Positions 18,746 to 27,199 of a DNA stretch of 64,000 nt are shown here, piece after piece (the stretch's first letter is position 1; each line of letters begins with the position of its first letter). Source of the DNA: Paenibacillus terrae (lineage in GTDB: Bacteria > Bacillota > Bacilli > Paenibacillales > Paenibacillaceae). A program made the translations under genes and the position numbers. The stretch spans positions 1 through 64,000 of the forward strand of contig NZ_JTHP01000028.1 of NCBI RefSeq assembly GCF_000943545.1. Reading direction: 5' to 3'. The notes under the pieces are model-generated. The model saw only the letters and a list, made by a program, of their open reading frames with translations. It searched no databases and had not been told where the DNA came from.

Positions 18746-20758
18746 TCACCATGACAGACTTCCAAGCAGTGTCTCCAGCAGCTTGGTTACACTTATGCTC
18801 CAACGGGTCTGGGTTTTTTCGTTCAGTTCGTCCTTCAGACTGTTATTGATATGCTTGTTCTCCAGCGCAATCGTGTACAGTGGATCAACAATCACATGGG
18901 AGACCGGGGATGCACTTTTAAGTCGATAGGTGGTGCTTTTGCCCATGCCGTCCCATGCCTTGAATATCGTTGTACCGTCCTTGAAGGTAACTTGAACAGG
19001 GACCTTGGGATAATCTGCCCCTTTTTTGCTGAGTGTGATGGTTGCTTCGTATCCGTTGGCCAGCTTGCGGTTCGTAATGCGATCCACTGAAAAATCCGCC
19101 ATCTGGCCGTCGTATACATATTGTTCAAAATAGTGGCTCCACGAACGTCCGGTGACTCTTTCGACGATACGCTGAAAATCCTGTGAGGATGGATGCTTGA
19201 ATCGGTAGGTCTGGACGTAGGTACGCATAATTCGGTCCATTTTTTTTACGCCGACCTGGCGTTCAATGCCACGCAGCACCAGCTTACCCCGAGAATAGGC
19301 ATTTTGTGCATATTTAATAGCTGAGCCGTACTTCCAGGACTCACGGTTTAACGGCTGCGGGGAAGATACCTGTCCAGACTGTAACGGCAAGTTGGGGATA
19401 AGTCCGTACTCTTGCTCCATGAGCCGTTCCTCTGCATAAGAGGTAAAGCCTTCATCCAGCCATGGTTCCTCGAATTCGTTGTTTGCCACCATTCCATAGA
19501 AATATTGATGCCCAATCTCATGAACGACTGTCCGCTCCAGACTATAGCCTGGATTCAGGTTATCAGCCGCTGCAGCCGTAATGAGTGTGGGATATTCCAT
19601 GCCGCCCGCGCCGCTGCCTGCTTTGGGTGGTACAACGATGGACAGGGTCGAATATGGATAAGGTCCGTACCACTTGCTGTAATAGGAAAGAGCGGCCTTG
19701 GCTGCACTCATATAGCGTCCCTTGAGCTCTTTGTGCGATGGGTCGAGATACAGCTTGATTTTGACACCCGGCACCTCGGCAGAGGAAAATGGCTCTTCTG
19801 CGGCTACAAAATTCGGTGAAGCGGCCCATGCAAAGTCGTGCACGTCATCGGCATAGAACTGATATATTTTTTGTCCATTTTGCCGGACTGCTCCACGGGT
19901 GGGGAATCCAGTTGCAGCCACGATGTATGTTTCAGGCACTCGAATCCGCACACTGTAAATTCCGAAATCGGCGTAAAATTCGGAGTTTCCATGATACTGA
20001 TGCAGATTCCAGCCTTCCTCGGCGCGTCCACGCTGTCCTGCGGTTTCGTAGACGCTAAGTTTGGGAAACCATTGACCCGCCATGACAAAATCATCTGTTG
20101 CGCCCATACGTGCGAAGATGGCGGGTAGCTTTACCTCAAACTTCATATATAATGTAATGCTTTCACCACCTCGGACTGGCTTGGGGAGACGTACCTTCAT
20201 GAGCGAGCGGTCGTTCACGTTACCGTCATCCGGCTGCACGTATTGAGTCCGGTGCAGGAGGGATAAACCGTCTTCCGTTTTAAGTTCAGTTAGTGTCATG
20301 GAGCCAAAGCCGTTCTTGGGCATGGTGTCGCCGCGCAGCTTGCCCCCGGATTCCTTCATGAAGGTGGTTTCCATGGAAGAGAAGGCATTGGGGTACAGGT
20401 GCAGATATAGATCATTCACGGTTTTTGTGCCCGGATGCTTCCATGTAAGCGTCTCGGTGCCCCGCAAAACCTGTCCTTCCTCCAGGGACACGTCAATGTG
20501 GTATTCCACCACACGCTTGCTGAGAATTTCCGAAGCGGGCTGTGGAGGACTTTGGGGTACGTCAGGCAGGATGTTTGCCCCCAGGGGCTTGCCCATGTTT
20601 GGCGCAAGCGCAGACTCCGACTGGGAATCGTACGGCGGTTTGCCCAAGGATTGCGGATCGGACTTAGATTCAGGCTGCCAGGCAAACCATAACGTCCCTA
20701 CGAGGAGACCGAGGGCTAGTGTAGACAATAAAACGATTTTGGTGCGTGCTGGGGTCAT
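18746..20758 (-). CDS. Membrane-anchored M1-family metallopeptidase
   Basis: A 670-aa gluzincin aminopeptidase-type protein from the ATG at 20758 (GGGAGGT 9 bases upstream). An N-terminal helix (about residues 7-25) acts as signal or anchor. An M1-type beta N-domain is followed by the zinc site HEIGHQYFYG (HEXXH) and the downstream glutamate ligand in WLDEGFTSYAEE. GGMEYPTLI is a GXMEN-like variant in which the N of the exopeptidase motif is replaced, so true aminopeptidase activity should be tested. Partner gene: the membrane protein downstream. Confidence 0.9.
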   Translation of the reverse strand: MTPARTKIVLLSTLALGLLVGTLWFAWQPESKSDPQSLGKPPYDSQSESALAPNMGKPLGANILPDVPQSPPQPASEILSKRVVEYHIDVSLEEGQVLRGTETLTWKHPGTKTVNDLYLHLYPNAFSSMETTFMKESGGKLRGDTMPKNGFGSMTLTELKTEDGLSLLHRTQYVQPDDGNVNDRSLMKVRLPKPVRGGESITLYMKFEVKLPAIFARMGATDDFVMAGQWFPKLSVYETAGQRGRAEEGWNLHQYHGNSEFYADFGIYSVRIRVPETYIVAATGFPTRGAVRQNGQKIYQFYADDVHDFAWAASPNFVAAEEPFSSAEVPGVKIKLYLDPSHKELKGRYMSAAKAALSYYSKWYGPYPYSTLSIVVPPKAGSGAGGMEYPTLITAAAADNLNPGYSLERTVVHEIGHQYFYGMVANNEFEEPWLDEGFTSYAEERLMEQEYGLIPNLPLQSGQVSSPQPLNRESWKYGSAIKYAQNAYSRGKLVLRGIERQVGVKKMDRIMRTYVQTYRFKHPSSQDFQRIVERVTGRSWSHYFEQYVYDGQMADFSVDRITNRKLANGYEATITLSKKGADYPKVPVQVTFKDGTTIFKAWDGMGKSTTYRLKSASPVSHVIVDPLYTIALENKHINNSLKDELNEKTQTRWSISVTKLLETLLGSLSW

Positions 20759-20882
20759 ACAATGGATACCTCCCGTTGACAAGCATCTACAGCATGTATA
20801 TGTTTGCTTTCGGGAGATTATTAGTTAAAATATTTATAGTGTAGAATGAGTGTCAAGACGGAAAATGGAGGCTTAGTGACGC

Positions 20883-21389
20883 ATGAGTGAAAATCAGCCG
20901 GACGGCAAAAAACAGATTGCACTGAACATTGTCAGTGGCAAGAGTAAACATAAGGGCTTCGGCGCAGGTTCAATCGACCTGAACAGCATGTCCCCGGTCA
21001 TTATTGACCGCGGCGAGGCCAAAATTGATGTCGGTGCCATGCATGCCAAAAGTAAAGTAGAACGCGGGATTAAGTTTTCTACCAATAAAGAGGATGTACC
21101 AAACGGACGCCAGGTGTGGCTGGTATGGGTAGCCGTGGATCGTACACCCGAAGGACGTGTGTACGGTGGCGCGACTGCCTGTGAGATGCTGATTGACGAC
21201 GAAGCCAAACGCGGCTGGAAAATCCTCGCCGATCACGTCAACCGTATGGATTACGCGCTCAAGCGTCGTTTCATGCTGGAGGATCTCGGCAGTGAGGATA
21301 AAGCAGCACTCAAAAGCCTGCTGATTTCTCATAATGAGGAATGGTGGGACGCTTCGCCTGAGGAATTGAAGCAGGCGCTGGAAGGGTAA
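20883..21389 (+). CDS. ywhD: YwhD family protein
   Basis: A 168-aa soluble protein matching YwhD of Bacillus subtilis in length and in stretches such as QIALNIVSGKSKHKGFGAGS and RVYGGATACEML. Function is unknown. In Bacillus it neighbours pbpG and speE, which also occur downstream in this window at 29.8-33 kb. The ribosome site TGGAGG lies about 11 bases upstream. Confidence 0.88.
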   Translation: MSENQPDGKKQIALNIVSGKSKHKGFGAGSIDLNSMSPVIIDRGEAKIDVGAMHAKSKVERGIKFSTNKEDVPNGRQVWLVWVAVDRTPEGRVYGGATACEMLIDDEAKRGWKILADHVNRMDYALKRRFMLEDLGSEDKAALKSLLISHNEEWWDASPEELKQALEG

Positions 21390-21407
21390 GCGGAAGATCA
21401 ACCACTG

Positions 21408-21443
21408 AAGCAGTTTCTCCGTATTTGGAGGAACTGCTTTTTT
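21408..21443 (+). terminator. Terminator of ywhD
   Basis: AAGCAGTT...AACTGCTT arms with inner TCC/GGA pairs are followed by six T. Confidence 0.8.
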
Positions 21444-21450
21444 AACGGAG

Positions 21451-21603
21451 CTGAGGAGTTTATCGGGACTTAGCAGAAATTCAATCAATAAATTATATCG
21501 TGAAACGAATATAGAAACGACCAAATTGGAAACTTTGTTTAAGCTTTGTGATGCTTTCAATTGCAAGCTTTCATACCTGATAGAATATGTACTGAACAAG
21601 TAA
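21451..21603 (+). pseudogene. Remnant of a Cro/C1-type HTH regulator
   Basis: The frame from 21451 to the TAA at 21603 encodes about 50 residues with no start codon or ribosome site. The text LSRNSINKLYRETN, then KLETLFKLCDAFNC and LSYLIEY, matches the C-terminal two-thirds of small Cro/C1-type HTH regulators of about 65-70 aa (YozG-like). The N-terminus is replaced by the ywhD terminator. It is a truncated relic that borders the toxin-antitoxin locus. Confidence 0.65.
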
Positions 21604-21664
21604 ATAGCAGAGGAATCAGTAAAATTTTTGAATGAAAAAACTGTATTTACGTAATAAAATGAGC

Positions 21665-21797
21665 TATACTGAGGTAAGAATAGTAAAGGAGCCGTGCGTC
21701 AACACGACTCCAGTGTACAAAAACTGCTTAAAGAGCAGTCGGCAGTAAGGTTCAGAAGTAGATCGATACCTTGTAGGGGGGCGGTCTACTTCTTTTT
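21665..21797 (+). ncRNA. Antitoxin RNA of type I toxin-antitoxin locus 1
   Basis: TATACT at 21665-21670 is followed by a transcript of about 120 bases. It would contain a hairpin ACTGCT/AGCAGT (21723-21739) and end in a strong terminator (GAAGTAGA/TCTACTTC, 21755-21792, then five T). Its 3' end is antisense to the 3' end of the toxin mRNA, the layout of TxpA/BsrG-type loci. The promoter -35 is weak (TGTATT). Confidence 0.65.
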
Positions 21798-21869
21798 CAT
21801 GTAGGTAAGCAATGCCAGAATGAACATGCCAAACATGATCATCAAAGAAATTGCGTCTTTAACCTCCAT
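21786..21869 (-). CDS. Holin-like type I toxin
   Basis: A 27-aa peptide starting MEVKDAISLMIMFGMF, with one membrane helix and a K-rich tail (YMKKK). This is the pattern of the Hol-Tox/TxpA-like type I toxins. ATG 21869 lies 8 bases after GGGAGG; an ATG two codons earlier is too close. The minus-strand promoter has an extended -10, TGGTATACT (21933-21941). The stop codon lies inside the terminator stem of the antisense RNA. A degraded copy exists at 28.3 kb. Confidence 0.75.
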   Translation of the reverse strand: MEVKDAISLMIMFGMFILALLTYMKKK

Positions 21870-21932
21870 GGGCATCACCTCCCTTCGGGGAGACTAGCCG
21901 ACCGCCCTTTTAGCCGTATGTTGTACTAGGAA

Positions 21933-21941
21933 AGTATACCA
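21933..21941 (-). promoter_or_regulatory. Extended -10 of the toxin gene
   Basis: On the minus strand TGGTATACT forms a TGn-extended -10, with transcription expected from about 21926. No good -35 is visible, as is common with extended -10 promoters. Confidence 0.55.
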
Positions 21942-22333
21942 TAAAAAATACTTTTTTGAGAGTAAAAACACTTGAATACGTAATTGTAATAGCAAATGGC
22001 TCGACTGAGATAGGCTTTATCTATGGTGGTTATACCATTCCTACCTATTAAGTGGAATAACTATGTATTAAGGCAGATAAATGATGCTATTGTATTTTGG
22101 GGATTAGGCCTTGTGGCTATTCTATTAGGTATGAAGTCAGATTTGGAAAGCGTTAGTAACTACATAGGAGCATAACATTTGCCTTCGGTGAGATTGGATT
22201 ACATGTTAAAATGTTTTGAATATAATCAAAGAAAATGAACTTCTTGAAAGGATCTAACCCATGATTTGTTGGAGCATATCAAAGTAACAAAATCATAATT
22301 GTCGATATATGTGGTTATTTGACTGATAGCGCC
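21942..22333. other. Gene-poor stretch
   Basis: AT-rich region. An ATG at 22023 opens a 50-codon frame with one hydrophobic segment (AIVFWGLGLVAILLG), but it has no ribosome site and I do not call it a gene. Otherwise I see no gene or RNA here. Confidence 0.5.
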
Positions 22334-22363
22334 TTGACATCCTGGAAAGGCATTCACTATAAT
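22334..22363 (+). promoter_or_regulatory. Promoter of the EIIA-Glc gene
   Basis: Consensus TTGACA (22334-22339) and TATAAT (22358-22363) separated by 18 bases. Confidence 0.75.
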
Positions 22364-22410
22364 TCAAATATAAATCGGTTCCAAAATCCGGTTTTTATTT
22401 ATTTCTTTTG

Positions 22411-22424
22411 TGGAACCGGTTCCT
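22411..22424. promoter_or_regulatory. cre-like catabolite operator in the leader
   Basis: TGGAACCGGTTCCT matches 9 of the 10 fixed positions of TGNAANCGNTNNCA and holds a perfect 12-base palindrome. It lies about 40 bases downstream of the expected transcription start, a roadblock position for CcpA. A second CGGTTCC copy at about 22375 can pair with it as RNA. Confidence 0.5.
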
Positions 22425-22489
22425 AAAAGAGTGTAGTTAAGTCCTGCTCACTGTTTATGAATGTAATCTGTAAATAAGGTGGCATCGTT

Positions 22490-22996
22490 ATGTTTAAATG
22501 GTTGAAAAAGAAGGCGGCTCCTCGTATTGAAGAATTCGACATGGTAGCACCAATTAAAGGACAAGTGGTTTCCCTTGAAGAGGTTCCAGATCCTGCGTTC
22601 TCTACGAAGGCTATGGGGGAAGGCATCGCTATTCATCCGTCTGAAGGCAGGGTCACGGCTCCTTTTACGGGGAAAGTCGCTCATGTGATGGAGAAAAGCA
22701 AGCACGCCCTGATAATTGAGCATGAATGTGGTGTACAAGTTTTGATACATGTCGGGATTAATACCGTCTCACTCAAAGGGCAGGGCTTTAACCCTCATGT
22801 CCAAACAGGCGATAACGTTAAAGCGGGGCAATTATTGATGGAGTTTGATCTGAACGCTATTCAACAGGATGGCTTGCCGGTAATTACTCCGGTAATTGTT
22901 CCAGACGGGCAAGAAATGATCAGTCATGTGGAAATATTGGAAGGTTCGTCTGCTTCTCCTGATGCACCTGTATTGAGAGTCTATTTGAAAGCCTAG
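22490..22996 (+). CDS. crr: PTS glucose-type EIIA component
   Basis: A 168-aa stand-alone EIIA-Glc protein that passes phosphate from HPr to a sugar-specific EIIB. The beta-sandwich fold motifs are complete: the phospho-accepting histidine lies in VLIHVGINTV, and the second active-site histidine in ALIIEHECGV. RBS AAGGTGG lies 8 bases before ATG. No EIIB or EIIC gene is adjacent, so it serves transporters elsewhere. A strong promoter and a cre-like site suggest catabolite control. Confidence 0.93.
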   Translation: MFKWLKKKAAPRIEEFDMVAPIKGQVVSLEEVPDPAFSTKAMGEGIAIHPSEGRVTAPFTGKVAHVMEKSKHALIIEHECGVQVLIHVGINTVSLKGQGFNPHVQTGDNVKAGQLLMEFDLNAIQQDGLPVITPVIVPDGQEMISHVEILEGSSASPDAPVLRVYLKA

Positions 22997-23068
22997 TCAG
23001 CATTCAGCTTCCTACTGCGTAAGATCATTAGGTAAATTCTTAGGGTTTAACAGTAAAATATGTAGGAT

Positions 23069-23103
23069 AAGACTAACTGGAATCTCTGGTTAGTCTTTTC
23101 TTT
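23069..23103 (+). terminator. Terminator of the EIIA gene
   Basis: AAGACTAAC/GTTAGTCTT stem with an 11-base loop and a T-rich tail. Confidence 0.75.
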
Positions 23104-23114
23104 AGATAAGTAAG

Positions 23115-23864
23115 TCACAAACCGCATATTTCAGATATCCGCCGATTACAATTGCCTCCGTAAAGCCCTCCATGAAAGCAAATCACTTTTTTAATATCAT
23201 AGGGGAGCAGATTTTTAAGAGATTCCTTCGCCATGTTAAAATCATGACAGTATTGTGGATCTGGCCCCTGTAGCTCGCCACTCACTACGTTCAGAGCATC
23301 TCCTGCAATCAAAGTTTGACTGGTCTTATGATAGAAGCTTAGGTGTCCCGGTGTATGACCAGCAGTATCTATAACTACGATCCCTCCACAGAAGGGCAAT
23401 TCCTCCCCGGCAACGATCGTGGAGTTTACGGCAGCCTTCGGGGGATTTTCAAGTGTACGCCGGAATGCATATCTCCACTCTACTGAGACGGATTCGGGCA
23501 TGGAGCTTACAGCTTGAGTTATCGCTTCTGGTGTCAGCTTTATAAGCTGCTTTTCTCCCTGTATATAGGGCTTTTCGATAGAACTGGCAAACACCTGAAC
23601 TGGGGATGGACAAGTCCGGATTACATCTGCTAAACTGCCGATATGATCAAGATCCTGGTGTGTTATGAATATGGAGGTAAGTTTATGGATGGTGAATCCG
23701 GTACTTAGAATAGCCTCTTGTAAAAGCGGTAATTGCCCGGGGTAAGTCGTGTCCACTAAAATCATATTATCTTCGTCCCACATTAAGGTGGGGTGAATGC
23801 TCTCTGTTCGTCCCATGATGGTAGAAGAAACCTGAAGTATCTGTATTCCCTTGTCCAATTGCAT
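23115..23864 (-). CDS. Metallo-beta-lactamase fold hydrolase
   Basis: A 249-aa MBL-fold protein with the metal motif THQDLDHIG (HxxxDH variant: Q replaces the usual second histidine), then GHTPGHLSFY and a late histidine near CFHGGLYG. It resembles the YflN-like group of uncharacterised hydrolases. RBS AGGAGG lies directly before ATG. It is divergent from the phosphatase gene at 24088. The substrate cannot be read from sequence. Confidence 0.85.
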   Translation of the reverse strand: MQLDKGIQILQVSSTIMGRTESIHPTLMWDEDNMILVDTTYPGQLPLLQEAILSTGFTIHKLTSIFITHQDLDHIGSLADVIRTCPSPVQVFASSIEKPYIQGEKQLIKLTPEAITQAVSSMPESVSVEWRYAFRRTLENPPKAAVNSTIVAGEELPFCGGIVVIDTAGHTPGHLSFYHKTSQTLIAGDALNVVSGELQGPDPQYCHDFNMAKESLKNLLPYDIKKVICFHGGLYGGNCNRRISEICGL

Positions 23865-24087
23865 CGAATCCTCCTAAAAGAGTTGATGTAATACAAAGGA
23901 ATCGTATCACGAAATTAAAATATGTAAACCTTAATTATAACATAAAAATAATTATTTGTCAATATGTAGAATTCTAAATTTGTGTGACAATGACTCTTGC
24001 AAAGAGTGCTTTTTTACTTTATTCAGGTTTAATCAGAGGTTCATGAAAGTAGAAGTGTAACTAACTTTACTGGTTAGGAGTGATTAC

Positions 24088-24633
24088 GTGAAGAAGATTT
24101 ACTTTGCGAGACATGCCAAAGCAACAGGACAGGAGCCAGATGCCCGACTCACCGATGAGGGTATCCAGCAAGCTGAGCAGTTGGCTGATTTTATGGAGAA
24201 TGTAGGTGTGGAATATATCGTATCCAGTCCGTGGGAACGGGCCGTGCGAACCATTCAGCCTTTGGCTGAACGGAAACAGTTGCAGGTATATACTGATCTA
24301 CGTCTTCAGGAACGGGTGCTTAGCCGTGTGCATTTAGATCATTGGATGGACGTGCTGAAACAGACCTATCTGGACGAGGATTTGAAGCTGGAGGGAGGGG
24401 AATCATCCCGTGAAGCGGCAGATCGAGGAATACAGCTTGTTCAGGAGCTTATAGAACGGACAGAAAAAACGATCATCATTGTAACTCATGGGGCTCTGTT
24501 GTCACTTCTCATTCGACATTACGATTCGCAGTTTGGGTTTGAGGAGTGGAAAACACTTTCGAATCCGGACGTATATTTGCTTGAAATCAAAGAAGCAGAA
24601 GCCCAGATTCGCAGAGTGTGGACTACGGAGTGA
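24088..24633 (+). CDS. Histidine phosphatase family protein
   Basis: A 181-aa phosphoglycerate-mutase-like phosphatase. RHAKA near the N-terminus is the RHG-type motif with the phospho-accepting histidine; the second catalytic histidine lies in VTHGALLSLL. GTG start with AGGAG 7 bases upstream. It resembles SixA/CobC-like small phosphatases; the substrate is unknown. The gap before it (23865-24087) is very AT-rich and holds a weak hairpin with a T-run at 23993-24015. Confidence 0.85.
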   Translation: MKKIYFARHAKATGQEPDARLTDEGIQQAEQLADFMENVGVEYIVSSPWERAVRTIQPLAERKQLQVYTDLRLQERVLSRVHLDHWMDVLKQTYLDEDLKLEGGESSREAADRGIQLVQELIERTEKTIIIVTHGALLSLLIRHYDSQFGFEEWKTLSNPDVYLLEIKEAEAQIRRVWTTE

Positions 24634-24794
24634 AATTAGTGAAGTGCGTTTACCATAGAGGTTTAAGTATGATTGGAATCGAAAGGGGCGGCGCAAGTTG
24701 AGTGCAGGGGTGATATTTATGATTATCGTCCATGACACACCTCTGAGCCTGTCACTCTAATTCAGAGCAGGCTCAGAACAATTTGAAAATATGG

Positions 24795-25736
24795 CTAAGC
24801 ATATTGGCTCAGCAGATCATGGAGTTTATTTTTTATTTGTTCACGTACTACTTGAGGTTGCTTTACGTTTGCTTCCATGCCAAGCCCAAGAAAAAAATGT
24901 ACCGCCCATGTCGTAAATGATGAACTCATTGTTGTACGAATCGTGCCCGAGCCATTCTCATTCAATTCGATAGATGGTGCCAACCACAAGTCTGACTGAC
25001 ATCGACGTACACCTTCGGATGTTAAATCTACTTCCAATTCTGCCATATCACTTTCATCCATGCGCATAACCCATTGCTCAATATGATCCCCGTTCATATC
25101 GATTTTCTTACTTTGGTCCCCTTCGTCAAAGAAATCCTTCACTCGATCCACACGGAACACTCGATAATCCTCTGCAAGAAAACAATAAGCCTGGCAATAC
25201 CATAATCCGTTCATTGTATAAATACCGAGTGGCTGGATCATCCTTTCTCGACGCGTGGCTGCTTCATAAACAATTGTAATGACGCGTTGTTCCAGCGCAC
25301 TCTCCAGTAGATCTCTTAAGAAAGGCACTTCTATGTCATGCGGAGGTATCCAGAAGACAAGCCGCTGCTGCATTTGTTCGATCTTTTGCTTAAGTTCACT
25401 AGATAGATAATGAAAAAACTTGTGCAGGGCCATGTCCACTTCGTTTGTGAAGGGGAGGGATTTGTAATTGCGTAATGATTGGCAGGCAAAAAACAATGCC
25501 ATCGTTTCATGCTCTGTGAAACTGATTGGTGGTAGGACCTTCTCGCGCAGCACTCGATAGCCACCTCCAGGCCCTGTCTGAGAATATAGGGGAACTCCGA
25601 GTTCACTTAGCTCCATCAGATCACGAATCATGGTTCGACGTGAAACGCCACATTCGTCGGCTAACTCCTGTATGGTAAATTTTTTACGTTCATTTACTAA
25701 CATGATGAGCTGAACGAGCCGTTGTGCTTTGTGCAT
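24795..25736 (-). CDS. HTH-WYL transcriptional regulator, YafY type
   Basis: A 313-aa regulator with an N-terminal DeoR-like HTH (residues 5-60, FTIQELADECGVSRRTMIRD) and a central WYL domain (about 140-210, with GLWYCQAYC as the WYL-like strand) plus a C-terminal WCX-type extension. The WYL fold usually binds a nucleotide or other ligand. It is divergent from a two-gene unit at 25928-27041, and a 10-bp inverted repeat lies 29 bases before its start, so it probably controls both directions. Confidence 0.9.
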   Translation of the reverse strand: MHKAQRLVQLIMLVNERKKFTIQELADECGVSRRTMIRDLMELSELGVPLYSQTGPGGGYRVLREKVLPPISFTEHETMALFFACQSLRNYKSLPFTNEVDMALHKFFHYLSSELKQKIEQMQQRLVFWIPPHDIEVPFLRDLLESALEQRVITIVYEAATRRERMIQPLGIYTMNGLWYCQAYCFLAEDYRVFRVDRVKDFFDEGDQSKKIDMNGDHIEQWVMRMDESDMAELEVDLTSEGVRRCQSDLWLAPSIELNENGSGTIRTTMSSSFTTWAVHFFLGLGMEANVKQPQVVREQIKNKLHDLLSQYA

Positions 25737-25764
25737 AATTTGCTCCTTCTTTTAAAAGAAAATA

Positions 25765-25795
25765 AATAATAGTGACAATAGTTGGCACTATTATT
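25765..25795. promoter_or_regulatory. Inverted-repeat operator of the WYL regulator
   Basis: Perfect 10-base arms AATAATAGTG and CACTATTATT are separated by 11 bases, in the shared upstream region of the regulator and the divergent operon. Confidence 0.6.
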
Positions 25796-25927
25796 ACGTA
25801 TGCTTAACCTCGAAGTCAAGGTACACACATCTGGAATAACAGTGAGTCAAACTTATTTCGCATTAAATGACTGTGATATAAGGTGTGAGGATGTTTTTTG
25901 AATGAAGAGGATGAGGAGAGTTTTAAG

Positions 25928-26149
25928 ATGAAGAATGAGCAATATGTAATGGAGTTAGTAGAGCGTCAACTGCTACATACCTCTGACGAAACACAATGGA
26001 CAGACATTGTATATTGGTCTGATATGCAAATGGCAGTGGCGGCGATGGAAAAGCTCAAATCTGTGCCTGCTTTCCAAACGTTTGCCTCTATGATTGATTC
26101 TAAAGACATTCATTTACTACATCTGATTCCAGTGAATCTGGAAACGTAA
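25928..26149 (+). CDS. Small hypothetical protein
   Basis: A 73-aa protein from ATG 25928 (GGAGAG upstream); a TTG start 10 codons earlier is less likely. The second half (SVPAFQTFASMIDSKDIHLL) resembles antibiotic-biosynthesis-monooxygenase or dimeric ferredoxin-like small proteins, but this is not certain. It is followed after 28 bases by the dehydrogenase gene, so they form a unit controlled from the WYL operator. Confidence 0.65.
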   Translation: MKNEQYVMELVERQLLHTSDETQWTDIVYWSDMQMAVAAMEKLKSVPAFQTFASMIDSKDIHLLHLIPVNLET

Positions 26150-26177
26150 AGAAAATAGAATGGAGAATGTGAATAAT

Positions 26178-27041
26178 ATGAACAGCGTATCTGTAATAGG
26201 TTTGGGCTCTATGGGCGTTGCAATCGCTCAATCGTTACTTCAAAGTGGTTATAGAGTTACGGTATGGAATCGGACAAGTGAGAAGGCTGAACTGATTGTG
26301 AAGGCAGGCGCGGTTTTGGCCCCTAATGCAGCAGCAGCAATAAGCGCGAGCGCAGTGTCAATTATCTGTGTATCTGATTATGCAGCTTCGTATGATATTC
26401 TGGACACGGACGAAGTGAAAGTGGATATGGCAGGACGGATTCTCATCCAGTTAAGCACTGGAAGCCCACAGCAGGCCCGAGATTACGAAGCGTGGACTCA
26501 AAAGCACCATGCTGAATATATAGACGGAGCTATAGTAGCTTCTCCTACCCAGATGGGACAGCCAGAAGCTACGATTTTTTCATCCGGTTCTCCTGCTGCA
26601 TTTCAGAAGTGTGAGCCGCTACTTAAAAGCTTGGCTGGAAATGTATTGTACTTGGGAGGGCAGGTTAGCGCAGCTTCTACGACGGATTTGGCATTTCTTT
26701 CGTATCTATTTGGTTCGTATCTCGGTTTTTTCCACGCTGCACGTATTCTTGAATCAGATGATCTTCGTGTGGATACCTTTGGGGCGATGATTGCCCAGAT
26801 ATCTCCCGTTATTGGCGGGGTAATAAAGTATGAGAGTGAGTTAATTCAGAGCGGAGCTTACGATAAGCCACAGAGTTCTGTGAATATGAGTATGGTTACC
26901 GTGGATCTTCTCATGGAACAGGCTCGTGAAGCAGGGATGAATAATGAATTCCCCGTATTTGCCCAAGGTCTCTTTAAAAAGGCTTTGGATGCAGGGTACG
27001 GTGAAGAGGAAGTGTGTGCTCTAATCAAGGTGATGCGTTAG
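26178..27041 (+). CDS. NAD(P)-dependent dehydrogenase, imine-reductase-like
   Basis: About 287 aa, of the beta-hydroxyacid dehydrogenase/6-phosphogluconate dehydrogenase superfamily. The N-terminal Rossmann motif GLGSMG is followed by WNRTSEKAE, whose Arg suggests NADP. The C-terminal half is the helical domain found in imine reductases (LSYLFGSYLGFFHAARI). The lysine typical of true hydroxyacid dehydrogenases is not evident in the second domain. An ATG at 26160 is in frame, but 26178 has GGAG upstream. Likely regulated by the divergent WYL protein. Confidence 0.85.
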   Translation: MNSVSVIGLGSMGVAIAQSLLQSGYRVTVWNRTSEKAELIVKAGAVLAPNAAAAISASAVSIICVSDYAASYDILDTDEVKVDMAGRILIQLSTGSPQQARDYEAWTQKHHAEYIDGAIVASPTQMGQPEATIFSSGSPAAFQKCEPLLKSLAGNVLYLGGQVSAASTTDLAFLSYLFGSYLGFFHAARILESDDLRVDTFGAMIAQISPVIGGVIKYESELIQSGAYDKPQSSVNMSMVTVDLLMEQAREAGMNNEFPVFAQGLFKKALDAGYGEEEVCALIKVMR

Positions 27042-27070
27042 GATCACGAACAGTCGGGAGTTAGGTTCAA

Positions 27071-27110
27071 CAATAGACCACTATCATAGGTAGCGGTCTA
27101 TTGTCTTTTG
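27071..27110 (+). terminator. Terminator of the dehydrogenase unit
   Basis: CAATAGACC/GGTCTATTG stem with a 15-base loop and a T-rich tail. Confidence 0.75.
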
Positions 27111-27199
27111 TATAAACTCCTCGAAGTCTGCTAGATAATTAGAAAGAAATCAGAAAAGAGAAATCTATAAAATCTAATTTAACCAATGGTCTGGAATGC

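Noticed and set aside
22023..22175. 50-codon frame with a hydrophobic segment
   Set aside because: No ribosome site and no promoter; too weak to call a gene.
24744..24777. Perfect CTGAGCCTG/CAGGCTCAG hairpin as terminator
   Set aside because: No T-run on either strand, so an intrinsic terminator is not supported.
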